Origin: Asterochloris sp. CNOR1
Taxonomy: Eukaryota; Chlorophyta; Trebouxiophyceae; Trebouxiales; Trebouxiaceae
DNA: 64,000 nucleotides
Direction of reading: 5' to 3'
NCBI GenBank assembly: GCA_963969365.1
Contig: OZ017746.1
Coordinates: 992,001-1,056,000 of the forward strand
Shown here piece by piece: positions 1 through 14,052 of this stretch. Within the stretch, counting starts at the first letter, position 1. Each line of letters opens with the position of its first letter. Both the position numbers and the translations under genes were made by a program. The notes under the pieces were generated by a model. The model made no database searches and was not told where the DNA came from. It saw only the letters and a program-made list of their open reading frames with translations.

Positions 1-161
1 GCAAGCCCTCCTGAATGCATTTGACAGACTCATTGCCATGGTGGCTGAGCTGGTCTCCAATGAATGAATCATGTGTCACAAGAGCGTCTGTCACTTCGAG
101 ATTGTTCCTGTTGGTCGCCCCGTGGTCTAGTCATTCAAGTGCAAGATGTTGTCAGACCAGT

Positions 162-3082
162 CTAAGCCTGGTCGTCGGCTGGATGCTGCGTAAGGTGTGC
201 TCGGTCATCCTCCTGGTCATCCCTGGGCCGCCCCTGGAAGGCCTGCAGGTCAGGCACAAACGTTTTCACCACTGCACAGCGGCAACAGCAGCGGCTGCCA
301 GCACCTGCCTTTCATGATGCCCACTGCCAGCCAGTACTCAGCAGCCTCATTAGAGAGCTACCAGAATGAATGCAACCTCCCACCTCTATTCCGTGTGGGT
401 CCAAACCAAAGTCATCCTCTATCTTGTGGAACAGCTTCTCCTGCAAGCAGGCCAGGGCAATGGTTGTTTGAGGCAATCAGCTGCTGCGAAACGGTGCATG
501 GTCACGTGCTGCCAGGAGCACGTCGCCTCAGAATGTAGTACGCCATACAGGCCCATGCTGATGTGGTGATGCTGCTTACACGTTGTACAGCGCGGCCAGC
601 AGCCAGCAGTGACCAGCGCCTGAGCCTTTTCAGGCTGTTGCCGATGGATATGCTGCATGGCTGACAGCTGCTGTGCTGCTGTGGCTTCAGACTACTGCTC
701 TTGGGCAGTCACGGAGCCATTGACAGCGCCATCAGAATGGCATGCAGCTCAGCAGCCCCTTCAACCATCCACCGCATCTGCCTGCGGCCAGGTGCTGCAT
801 GGCTGGCAGCTGGTGGGGTACCAGCTGCAGGCCCTCTGCTCCTACCTTGCTGGTGTACGGGGCGTGTACCAGGAGGCCCACCTCTGCATGCATTGGCTGC
901 CTGCCACAGCGCCCCTCCGTGCCTTGCCCCATGGCTGGCCTCATATCTGCTGCAGCAGCCACAATGCGGGCCCTCCACCTTGGCTACTTGCCATGGCAGG
1001 CCTGCGCCCTTTCGTGTCATCCTCTGGCAGCCCCTGAGCTGCATGGCTCACAGCCAGCCTGGCAGGGCCGTCCACTCATGCAGGCTCCTGTGCCAATCTG
1101 GCAGGTCTTCAAGTCCTCACCTTGGCCCGCTTGTCCTTCATCTGAACCACAGTGGGGAAGCGCTCCGCGATGGGAGGCCGTGTCGAGAGTCCGACTGCCG
1201 CAGAGTCCTCCCCTTCGTTGAAGGGGTCCCCCTCCTCCATGTGCACGTCCACCTGGAACTCGTTGGGGCGCTCGCGGGCCAGGTAGTGCTCCCGGACACA
1301 CTCGTCCAGTATGACTGCAGGGCGACACCAAATCTGGGGCTGGAGTTTCAGTGAAGCGTCTGTCTCGATACAGAGCACTGTGCTGGAGTGAACTGTCCAC
1401 CATACTTACACGAGGCGCGCCGCAGCCGCTGTTCCAGCACACACTAGTCCAGGACGACTGCAGGGGTGGCACAGGGACTGGGATTGCAGGCGGTGTATGA
1501 AGCACTGCTCAGGGAATTTTTGGCAGATACTGGTCCAGGACAACTGCAAGCACACAACACTTTGCAGAGTGAACGCAACACTGTGCAATGTGGGTGGCTG
1601 CCCCTGCACAACCTCGTCCAGGACAAGTGTGGGCAGCACCGTCCAGAGTCTGGAACGAGAAGCTTTGTGCAGGAGCGTGCTGGCTGCAGCATACACACTC
1701 AAAGCAGAAGTTGCACGCAGCTGGAAATGTTTTGCCCACAGCTTGTCCATGGCTGCCAAAACGGTGCCCACCTGCAATCTACATCTGCCCTCGACTGCAC
1801 CAGCAACACGTCTGCCCCAGTGACACCAGATGCAACTGGTGCCTGCTGCCTGCATGCCAGGTACAGGCCTGGCCTGCAGCCCCGAGCTCACCAATGGTGG
1901 AGAGGCCCAGCTTGTGGCCCTGGCCCAGCCTGGAGACCCAGCCTCAACAGTGTGCTGGCGGCACCCCCAGCCTCACCAATGTACAGGCCCAGCGCGAAGT
2001 CCACCCCGCCCACCAGGCCCAGCAGGAGCAGCCACCAGTGGCCGATGGCATCGGGCCGCAGGGCAAAGCCGTAGAAGCTGGTCGCGCTGAGCACCAGGGA
2101 GATGGTCAGACAGGTCACGTACTTAGCGACGCGGTCAAAGCGCACCGCATGCTCGGGGGTGGAGAACCCCTTGTACCAGATGGTGCTGCCTGCAGCCAGG
2201 AAGGGCAGGGTGGGCCAGAAATGCCGCAGCCAGCTTGAGGACACTGGAGCCAGTATATCAGTGGTGCCTGCAGAAATGCACCAGGAATTGCCAGCTGCAG
2301 CATGTCTGAGCCATCTCTGGCAGTCAAGAACGGTTGGGGGCGCTTGCTGCCTGTTGGAATGTGCTCGCGCGCTGAGATGTGGCTGAGTGGGATTGCAAGC
2401 TGTGACATGGGGCTGTGCGCCCGGCAGCATTCAAGCTCAGCGGCAGCCCTACCAGCCGGCAAGGGCATTTGGGGCTAAACCTGGGAGTGACAGATGCAGT
2501 GGCGATGCAGCACACGCTTGGTAGCTTGGCATCTGGGCGCTTTGCTCTTCTGCTTGCAGCTGTTGGTCATTTGCTGTGACGGCGGCAGTCTGCTGCGGTA
2601 GATGCTCTAAGCCACCAGTGCAACCCTTGACCCGGCACGCATGAGCAGCAGTGTGCAACAGGACACTGCCTCAGCAGCCATCACGGCAATGGCATCTGAC
2701 ATCTGCAACACCTGAGGCAGCCCCTGTGGCCACTGACCGGTTGTGAAGAGCAGGACAACGTCCTTTGCGGCCTCCAGGATGCGCCCAACAGTGAACACAG
2801 GGATGATGGCATCCACCGCTGTGCTGCCGAACTTGAACACTGCAAACAGCTCTGCCAGCACGCCCAGCGCTGCTGTGGCCAGGTTGATGATGATTTTGAA
2901 CCTGCAAGGTGTTTAATGGGGCAATCAGGATGTGAGCTGTTTCATCATTTTGCACAGACAAACTTGAGGAAGGCTCACCATTTCCACCAGGTTGTGTAGG
3001 CATATTCGTATTGGGGGAACAGGTTGTGATGCACCTCGCTGAGTTTCCCCTTCCATTGCAGAGCCCTTGTCCCGAAAGGCAT
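162..3082 (-). CDS. Unrecognised multi-pass membrane protein, spliced
   Basis: I do not recognise this family. The first exon (3082-2979) begins MPFGTRALQWKGKLSEVHHN and is joined by a GTGAGC donor to an exon starting at 2901 that reads WFKIIINLATAALGVLAEL, a membrane segment. A further exon (about 2230 to 1977) carries two more hydrophobic helices separated by FALRPDAIGHWW. An acidic tail follows: the exon starting at 1314 reads ILDECVREHYLARERPNEFQ, a small exon at about 412-356 reads EKLFHKIEDDFGLDPHGIE, and the last exon ends PADDQA before a stop at 162-164. The acceptor between the second and third exons is not fixed. The intron upstream of 1314 holds decayed copies of that exon's start. 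At least three helices plus a charged C-terminal domain suggest an organelle or ER membrane protein, but that is inference. Joining the last two exons to this gene rests on frame and splice sites only. Confidence 0.6.
1297..1640 (-). repeat. Tandem decayed copies of an exon start (acceptor side)
   Basis: Reading the minus strand, the true exon starts at 1314 with CTGCAG before TCATACTGGACGAGTGTGT. The upstream intron holds three further copies of this acceptor-plus-exon-start. Their boundaries lie at 1457 (TCGTCCTGGACTAGTGTGT, with CTGCAG kept but a stop in the reading frame), 1543 (TTGTCCTGGACCAGTATCT, with TTGCAG) and 1626 (TTGTCCTGGACGAGGTTGT, with the AG lost). Spacing is 143, 86 and 83 bp. 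The copies look like decoy acceptors left by tandem duplication. Confidence 0.7.
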
Positions 3083-4057
3083 TGGGGCCTGGGAGAGTGG
3101 TCAATGCCCTGGGCTCAAAGGGATGTCACAGGCTGAGCAGCATGAAGCTAGGCCGACTAGCAGATGTCTGGTCAAGCGAGCAGCATCGGCTGTCTGCAGG
3201 AGAGGCCAGCTAGGTCAAAGCAACTTATGTCCTCAGATTGTCAGGAAATTATCGAGCCCAGGGTGTGTCTCTGATTAACCGTCTACTTGATTGCAATGCA
3301 CTCCAGGTGTTCCTAACGGAGCGGCAGGTCTGGTCAAACCGTGCGCTGCTGCATCAAGCTGGCCTACAAGCTGCTTCCCGTGAAGGTTCAGGATGCAACA
3401 TTCTGGACAGCACATAGCCCATTCGCTCAGAGTGCTGCAGTGCGAGTACCACTGACCCCACGTTCTCCAGAAGAGGCTTGTCACCAGCAAGGCCTTGCTG
3501 CTGCCTTGCTTCCCTATAAGATGGATGCACACATTCTCAGCTTGCTGAAGCACTCTGACCAAGTCAGCAATGCTCTGACAGCTGCACCCATCCTCCTAGG
3601 GCTCCCTGACATGCTCAGCAGCATCAGTACAGCCTGACTGGCAATTTCAGCAGTGTAGAGGACAGCCTGCAGGTCTAAGTCTCTTCCATGGCATCCCAGA
3701 AGCTACAAGTAAGCCACGGCATGGGTTGCATGTAAGCATGCATTCCTGCTTGAGGTGCAACACCTCACTGCAGACCTCAGCCACTGCACAGCGTCAGTAT
3801 GGGTGTTCATCACCAAGTTACTCATCAGCAAGGTGGCTGGGAAGATCACTGCCATCAAAAGCAGCTTCATGACTTGTGGTCTCAGCCTGAGGAGCGGTCA
3901 AACACACCGCTGCACCAGTTGTTGGAAGCGCCCACAGGGCTGTCACCAGGCACAGCTAAAGACAGAGCTCCTTTGAGGGTGTCTGGGACACACCTGCACC
4001 AAGACAAAAGCCTTGTGAAGCACAATGACAAGAAAGCTTAAGCAGAAGCCACTCTGC
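3083..4057. other. Intergenic region, no gene seen
   Basis: This stretch lies between the start of the membrane protein gene and the stop of the PrimPol gene, both on the minus strand. Open frames here are short and lack splice-consistent neighbours or recognisable sequence. It should hold the promoter of the membrane protein gene and the 3' UTR of the PrimPol gene. Confidence 0.5.
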
Positions 4058-6995
4058 CTACCTCAAAACCGCAGCCGGCACAGGCACAGCTGGTGACTGG
4101 TAGGTGCTGCACTCCTCATCATAGCACCTCTGGCGCCACACCCCTGCCTGAAGGGGACCAGCTACCCTTTGCAGATGGCAGGATACGATGAGATTGAAGG
4201 CTGCTGGTGCTGCTGAGAATGGGTACCAGTGCTATCGCTTACCTGTAGGTCTATCATGATGAAGATGCCATTGGACTTGTGCGCCCGGCCCACATTGCCA
4301 CACCACCTGGAGGATAAATGCAGCCCCTGGTGACACATTCAATTGGCAGACAACCAGTGACATGATGGGGCTGCACTGACCTGTTGCCCTTTATGTTGAG
4401 CAGCAAGACTGCAATGTCTGGCCAGGAGATCCAGGATCTCACCTGTCCTTGCACACCACCCTGCAGCCATGTCGCGCCGTGGCACCATGGTCAGCAGGTC
4501 CACAGCACAGCAGAGACATGCATGGCTTCATGTACAGACGCAGGGCTTGACAGCATTGGCTTCAGACGCACCTCACAGCACATGCTGGCAATGTACGAGT
4601 CCAGAGCCGGGCAAGGGGAGGGCGCTGGATGCGCACAGCCGGTGCCGCTGCATCTCTGCACTCTACTGATACACGCGGACCGCTGCATGGGCTGCCCTTC
4701 CCCATCTGGCAGACAGGTGAGCAGCTGGCAGCCAGGTTCAGTCCTGCAGATGAGGCTGGCCATGAATGTCTCCCTATGGCTGCGGCATTGGTTGTGGAAA
4801 TACCGCTCTGCAGGTTGCCAAAACAATGTGCTTTGAGCTGCATGTGGTTGCCCAGCATGTTCCAGACTGTTGAGAGTAAGGCAGCGCACCTGCAGCTCAA
4901 GCAGGCAGGCTTTGCCCTAGTGTTTATCTTCATCTTGGATTTTACGTCTCAGTGCCTAGATGCTCAAGTGTATAGAATGCCAGACAGGCAACAACCGCAG
5001 TGGTCTCATGAGTGCCCTCACCTGTAGGCATGAGGATGCTCTGTTTGCCTGCCTTGGATGACAGGAACAGGCGGAAGGCCCTGTTGCGGGTGTACACTCC
5101 CAGGTCAGCAAAGGAGGTCTTGGCGCCGCCAGCGTCCTGTACATGACAGCGGCACGTCGTCAGAATGCGACTAAGAGGGGACCTGCTCACAGATGCCGTA
5201 GGGAGGGCCTGTCTCACCTTCAGCACCAGTAGACGCTCATGACATGCTGTTCTCCTGCAGTGGGCTTCTGACACAAACTTGCTCTCCAGAGCAGCAACCA
5301 GCTCAAGCGCTTCTGCATCATCCTGTTCATCCTGCAAACGTCTCAAGAAGTACGTCTGGCTACGAGCCATTCTGACAAGGGCAACACCCATGACAATCAC
5401 ATCAAGCTGCTGTGCCAGCGTCAGTGCCAAGGTGCCCATGCGCTGGATTGCAGCAGTGCGGACTGCCCAGTCAGCAGGACCCACCTCAGCCTGCAAAACA
5501 CCACATCCCTTGCCAGGCAGGGGCAACATGGGCTCAGTGGCCGCCAATTCAGAGGGTTGCTGGGGGGGCCCAGCGCTGCTTGGCGCGGCCTCCCTGTCTT
5601 GCTCAGCCTGTGCCGTCCCGTCTGGGTTGATCTGCCTGCCAGAGGCAGTGGCAGGCTGCAGACTGCTCGGTGTGATACCTAGCTGACCTGCTGCAGGCCC
5701 TGTCACAACACTGCAGTCGCCAGTGGCAGGGCACTGTGGCAGGCCTGCCACCACCCGCCTGACAAAGGCGCCCACATGCGCATTAGTGCAAAAGGCCAGG
5801 CCTGGCAGCCTGATGACGATGTGCCTGGAAAATTTCTCCTCAGTACAAGAGTCCAGTTCAATGACCTGGCAGGCTTTCAAGTCCACATCGAAGGTTGCCT
5901 GCAGGGGGCAGGCAGTTTTCGCTCAGGAGGTCTTGGCTGCCAGACTTTGTTCAGCATGCATTGTACTGGGGGACTGCAGGGGGCCTGGCTCATTTGAGTC
6001 TGACAGCCAGGGCTTTTAGTGAGTACATCTGCTCTCGGTGTAGAGGCGCACAGCTGCACCACCTTGAGGTGCTGCTGAACCAGGTCCAGTAAGTTGTCTG
6101 TCAGGTGGTGCCCATCCAAGTCCCTGTTCAATAACCTGCTGAACTCCAGATCTGCAGGCAGGTGCTGGGCCATCAGATGCAGCAAGGGTGCCAAGCCTGC
6201 ACATTTTCAAGTGTCCCCAGCAGCGGAGCGGCAAGCTCACGCGGTGCGCTGTTGACTGTCCAGACTGACTGGAGGGATGCTGATTGCGTCTCTCCCTGCT
6301 GTGCCTGTTGAATCGCCAAAGGTCAGGCCTGGCGGTCGCTCACCAAAGTAGAGATGGCACGGCTCGCTCTCTCTGATGATTTCATAGCAGTGCCTGTGCT
6401 GGGGCAGCATGGCCTGGTAGCGCTTCCAGAAGGCTTCATGAGTGCTGACCACAAAGCCACGACTCCCCCGCTGGTTGAACTCCACGGCAAAGATGCTGCA
6501 GATTTGCAAAGGGGCAAGGTTGATTGGCAGCTGAGCACTGTAGCCATTCAACAGACGCCTTGAGGCAGACACAGGCTTCAGAAGCTGTGCATCTCCAGCA
6601 CAGCAACGGGGCTGCAAACCCGCCGCAGGGAGATCACCTTAGCTGCTCTGCCGAGTCATGGTGGTCAGCATATGTAAATGCCTGCTGCTGCAGTGGGAAG
6701 TGCTCAAAGGGCACTGATGTGCTGCCCTCTGAGGACTTGTATGCATTGGCAAAGAGCCTGGCAAGGCGCTCATCTATGAGGCGCAGCCGCTCAGAGCCAT
6801 AAAAGCTCGAAGTGGCCAGGCGCGCTCGGCTTCTTGCTGCTTGCTGCTGCTCCTTATCATCGTCTGCCAGGCAGGAGTGAGAGACGGTCAGTACCTTCTG
6901 CGGACTGACAGCTGCAGCCTGGGGGCTGGCCGCTTCAGAGGCAGTGTCTGCTGCATGCGGGCCTTTCAGTGAATCACGTTTGCTGTGATCAGGGT
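4058..6995 (-). CDS. PRIMPOL: PrimPol primase-polymerase (first exon not found)
   Basis: Archaeo-eukaryotic primase family enzyme that re-primes stalled forks and bypasses lesions in nucleus and organelles. Exons I can place: 6995-6638, 6495-6344, 6151-6063, 5898-5218, 5136-5032, one near 4790-4720, one ending at 4243, and 4143-4058. All three catalytic motifs are intact. Motif I is rebuilt across a splice as CHLYF-DLEF, the SxH motif lies in STEEKFSRHIV, and the third Asp lies in ADLGVYTRNRAFRL. The C-terminal zinc knuckle is complete: Cys and His in RWCGNVGRAHKSNG, then the two Cys of QRCYDEEC, as in human PrimPol. The reading frame entering 6995 is preceded by a TGCAG acceptor and has no ATG before an upstream stop. 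A short first exon must therefore lie further 5', probably in 7002-7538. Exon borders between 5032 and 4243 are approximate. Confidence 0.93.
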
Positions 6996-7538
6996 CTGCA
7001 GAGGGAGGAGAGCTTGCTTGATGGCTGACTGTTGGATGAGACAGTCACATCTAAAGGTGCACACCCACACCTGTCCAGGGCTTGTCAGCAATGGCTGCAG
7101 CTTTGCGCTTTGTTGGTGCATTGCGAATGCATTGCAGCAGAGACGCTGGCATGCAATCCTGATGATGGATTGCCGCCCAAAATGCCGTGGTCAATGCTAC
7201 AGGTCAACTGTCAGATCAGGCACAAGCAAAATGGCTTTTGCTCTCCAGCATCACGGGCCAGCAGGCAGCTGTAGGCAGCTGGCCATCTACCAAGCTCCTC
7301 AAAATGCAGCTGCCCTGGATCAGGATGAGCCTGAAGGTCCTCCATCAGTAAAGTTTGCTGCCTAGTCCTGACCACTGACATGCATCCCTGAAATTCAAGA
7401 CAGCTGTGTCTGCTGGAGCAGGATGAGTGTGACAGCGATGTGGGATTAGCAGGTCCTCGCTCTGCACAGTGTGGCGGGTTTAGGGATGGCAGAGCAGAGT
7501 GTCCTGCCCGCTTCTGGCTTGTGAGGCAGTGGCAGGGC
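6996..7538. other. Divergent upstream region of PrimPol and the torsin-like gene
   Basis: This interval separates two genes that point away from each other, so it should contain both promoters. The missing first coding exon of the PrimPol gene most likely lies here on the minus strand. I could not choose among the short candidates. No core promoter motif stands out. Confidence 0.4.
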
Positions 7539-10302
7539 ATGCACTGGCGTCGTGTGTGTCAGGCCTTAGTGTCTGTGGCAGTGTTACTGGTGGCCATCAT
7601 CGCCAGCCTTGATGGTGAGCCTGCCCCCGCACAACACACACTAGCGGATGGCCCAGCGCAGCAGGCACAGGTGGCTTGCAAAGCTTTATGCCCAGGAGCA
7701 AGGAGCGATGCTGGCAGCCATGTCTAATACATGCCATGCCTGCAGCCCCTGGAGGCTTTTGACAAGGAGGGCTAGGCTTGTTCCAGCAGCTGCAGCATGC
7801 CTGCCTGCATGGGGCAGGGGAGTTGTAGCCTGTTAGAAGCCTGCAGATACCTGGCACCCTAATTGAGGGGCGCCCATCCAGCTGCTTCAAGCCTGCCTGC
7901 CAGTTGAGCTTGGACCTGTCAGACGCCTGCACATCTGCTGACATCCTCCCAGGCCTTACATCCCCACCTGCAGGTGGTAGCGAAGTCCTGCCAGATGCCT
8001 GCAGCCGCCTGGAGCCCTTCATTGCCTCCCGAATTGTGGGCCAGGACTTGGCTGTAAGCCAAGCCAGCGATGCCATCTGCGACCACCTGGGGCGCGCCCG
8101 CCCTGACAAGCCGCTAGTGCTATCTGCTCACGGGCCCCCTGGGGTGGGGAAGTCGCTCATGCACCTCATGGTTGCGCGCGCGTTGCACTGCCGGCAGCCT
8201 GGTGTGCCAGGCCTGGCCTGCCCTGGGACAGCATGCCCAGGCTACCGCGTGAGCTTTCAATACCTGACACTGCGCTTCATGTGCAGAAGGCTCCTCTGCT
8301 GCTGTTTTGGGCTGCTTGGCTTGGCAGGTCCAGCCTTGTAGTGCATGAGCTCCCCACTCCCTGACATGCACTCCATCTGCACCGAGGACTGCCCACACAT
8401 TCTTGCTGCTGTGGCTGCCGCTGCAACTGCAGCTGAGTGGCTGCTGTCATGGAGGTTGCTGCACCTGAGCAGTGTGAAGAGGTGCCAACATGGCCAACGT
8501 GGGTCTGGGAGCTGCAAATGCGGGTTGCCCAGTGAGATGTATGGGCAGGCCAATCCTGACATGTGGCCTGCCCCTGGCGATTGAGGCCCACTCATTGGAC
8601 ACTTGCCCCTGCAGGTGATGTATGGCATGGATTATGTCAATGCAGAGCGCGAGCAGCAGCATGCCTACCTGCGCCACACAGTGATGGGCCACGTGCAGCG
8701 CCACCCTCAGGTGGGCAGCAAGCTTTACTGCACAGCAGCAGCGCTGCAGCACAGCCTGCGCTTGTTGGCACCAGCTGTTGGCCAGGCAGCAGTGCACAGC
8801 AGCGGCACAATATGGCGCAGAGCCACCCCACCCTCTTCGCCCCAGCACTCGCAGAGGCTTGCAGCTCCAAGCTGGCATCACCTGCCGCTCACACTGCAGC
8901 TCCTGCCTGCTACGTGCTGCTGTTCAAAGGAAGCCACATGATGCAGGGATTTGATCTGGTTTAGTGTCACGCAGGCTCTACTGGTGATTGAGGAGTACGA
9001 CAAGCTGACCTGTGAGGCACGAGCGCTGTTCAAGCAGCTCATCGAGAACTCCCAGACCACCAACACCAGCATGCAGCGGTGCGGAGACCTGCAGCACCGC
9101 ATCGAGGGTGCACACGCAGAAAGTGCATTGCAGGACCCATGGCAGCTGCTGTCCAGAGCCTGTGCCTGTGTGACCGCAAAGTGCCTGGACTGACGGCGTG
9201 GCCCGACCCATGCACTGGGCCTCTGCGATGTATGGGAGGCGCTGTTGCAGCTGACATGGCGCCCCATGGGGGCGCTGACAGCATACGCTGATGCAAAGAA
9301 ACCTGTGCTGGCAGGTCTGTCATCATTTTAGAGAGTAACACAGGCTACCAGCAGTTGTACGAGATGTTACTGGAGGCAGGGGACAGGCGCAAGGTGAGCC
9401 CTGATTGCTGCCATGCTGGCACAGGCTGGCTCTTGCACAGTGCCTGGGCTGCAGCCATGGAGCCTTCATCCTGAGCAGGGCCTGGCGCACTTGACTGACA
9501 CACAATGTCGAGCACTGCTGCTTTTGAACTGCATCTAGGCACAGGCGAGCTGCAGCTGCTTGACCGGCCAGCAGACCCCAGGCTGTTGCCCTGCAGATTG
9601 CTCCAGAGGCTGCCCAAAGGCTGCTGAAGGACCTGGTGTTTGCCCAGTGGTCAGAGGAGGCCTGTGAGCAGCGCGTGGACACGCTGAAGATGGTCAGCCT
9701 GGTGGATTTCTTCCTGCCCTTCCTGCCGCTGGAGCGCCGGCACATCATCCAGCTGTTTGGCATGAGGCTGCTCGACAAGGATGAGCAGCTGCAGAAACAG
9801 GAGCGCCGCCACCTCACATGGGGCCCTGATGTGGTCAGCTTCCTGACCGATAAGGTCAGACAGGCAGTATGCTCATGTGGAATGCAGTAGTGATGTTAGA
9901 TGTGCCAGGGAGCTTGCTATGTGCAGACAACAGGCTTGTGCCTGGCTCCCAAATTGCTAGCGCAGTGTGTGAGGCTGTGCGGCTGTTGGCCAAAGCCGCC
10001 TCACAAGACTGTGTCTCAAGGGTTCACTTTCTTTGCAGGTCGACTTTGATGGTGGAGACCACCCCATTGAAGGGGCCAAGGAGGTTGGCACTCTCATGAC
10101 GAGATATGTCTCTCGAGCAGTCAGAAACTGGCAGAGCAATAGGGACCAGAGAGCAAACGAGAGACGTGATGGGCAACTCATCGCTGGGCGGCTGGCCAGA
10201 TTAAAGACTATGCTGGGCCTTCAGGCCCCACCGCCCATGATCAACATCGAATTGCATGTGGCCCCTGATGAAAAAAGCTTGACAGTTACTGAACTCAGAT
10301 AG
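7539..10302 (+). CDS. Torsin/ClpB-like AAA+ ATPase with signal sequence
   Basis: The ATG at 7539 begins a signal-anchor-like stretch (MHWRRVCQALVSVAVLLVAI), fitting the ER or nuclear-envelope lumen where torsins act. The exon from about 7970 carries Walker A, GPPGVGKS. The exon at 8615-8710 reads VMYGMDYVNAEREQQHAYLR. The next (about 8973-9077) has Walker B, LLVIEEYDKL. The following exon (from 9315) has a sensor-1 region, ILESNTG. The torsin-type VDFFLPFLPLERRHI lies in the exon from about 9592, and the last exon ends PIEGAKEVGTLM then MINIELHVAPDEKSLTVTEL before the stop. The Walker B aspartate is a glutamate. The C-terminal sensor-2 motif is GAK where torsins have GCK, and Walker A is of the ClpB type rather than the torsin GxTGxGKN. 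It is therefore intermediate between ClpB and torsin. Exon borders between 7614 and 8615 are uncertain. Confidence 0.8.
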
Positions 10303-10395
10303 CATGCGTTTCATTGACTGATGTCATCATTTTGGGCCGAAGTGAGTCCCTCATAAGCACGCAGTTGTAGCTGGTTCTGAACGCGTGCTTCAATC

Positions 10396-10400
10396 TGTAA
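10396..10400 (+). promoter_or_regulatory. Putative TGTAA polyadenylation signal
   Basis: TGTAA, the chlorophyte poly(A) signal, lies 94 bp after the stop of the torsin-like gene in the short gap before the convergent adenylosuccinate synthetase gene. Confidence 0.5.
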
Positions 10401-10464
10401 AAGTACTGACTGGCCTAGTGTAACCTCGGGAAGGAATGCTGGGAGCTAACGGGAGGTGAAGGGC

Positions 10465-13634
<3,170 letters not shown>

Positions 13635-14052
13635 TATGGCACCTCCTGTTCCTGCACAGCACTTTGTGGCACTGCTGGCTTACAGATGCTGGTCAGCGTC
13701 ACCTGACATGCATGCTGAGGAATGGTGGAACCATCACCTATAGAGATGAGCACATAGGTATTTAGGGTGGTTCAGGCCAACTCCTACCCAGGAAGAAAGC
13801 TCAGCTGCCCAATTAAACCAGCACAGCTGCCGGCGACTGGTCAAACATTTTATATCATCTTGACTGACTTGGCGCAGCTCATTTGTCCAGCTGTCTGGGC
13901 TGTACAGCAGCACCATAGAAGCCTGCAGCAGGAAGTATGGTTCTGAGGCCTACAGACTCATTGCCATGCACGTAAGCATATCCAACTGGTGGTGCCCTGA
14001 TCAGGCAGACGGCTCGTGGAACAATATCGCATAACTGATTGTAACCGTCAAC
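13635..14052. other. Shared upstream region of two divergent genes
   Basis: This 418 bp stretch lies between the start codons of adenylosuccinate synthetase and the TPR-type gene. It should hold both promoters. It is somewhat AT-richer than its flanks around 13730-13870. I see no convincing motif or additional gene. Confidence 0.5.

Noticed and set aside
709-1044. Open frames on both strands at 650-1050
   Set aside because: They are GC-rich shadow frames without splice-consistent neighbours. This stretch is best explained as an intron of the 162-3082 gene.
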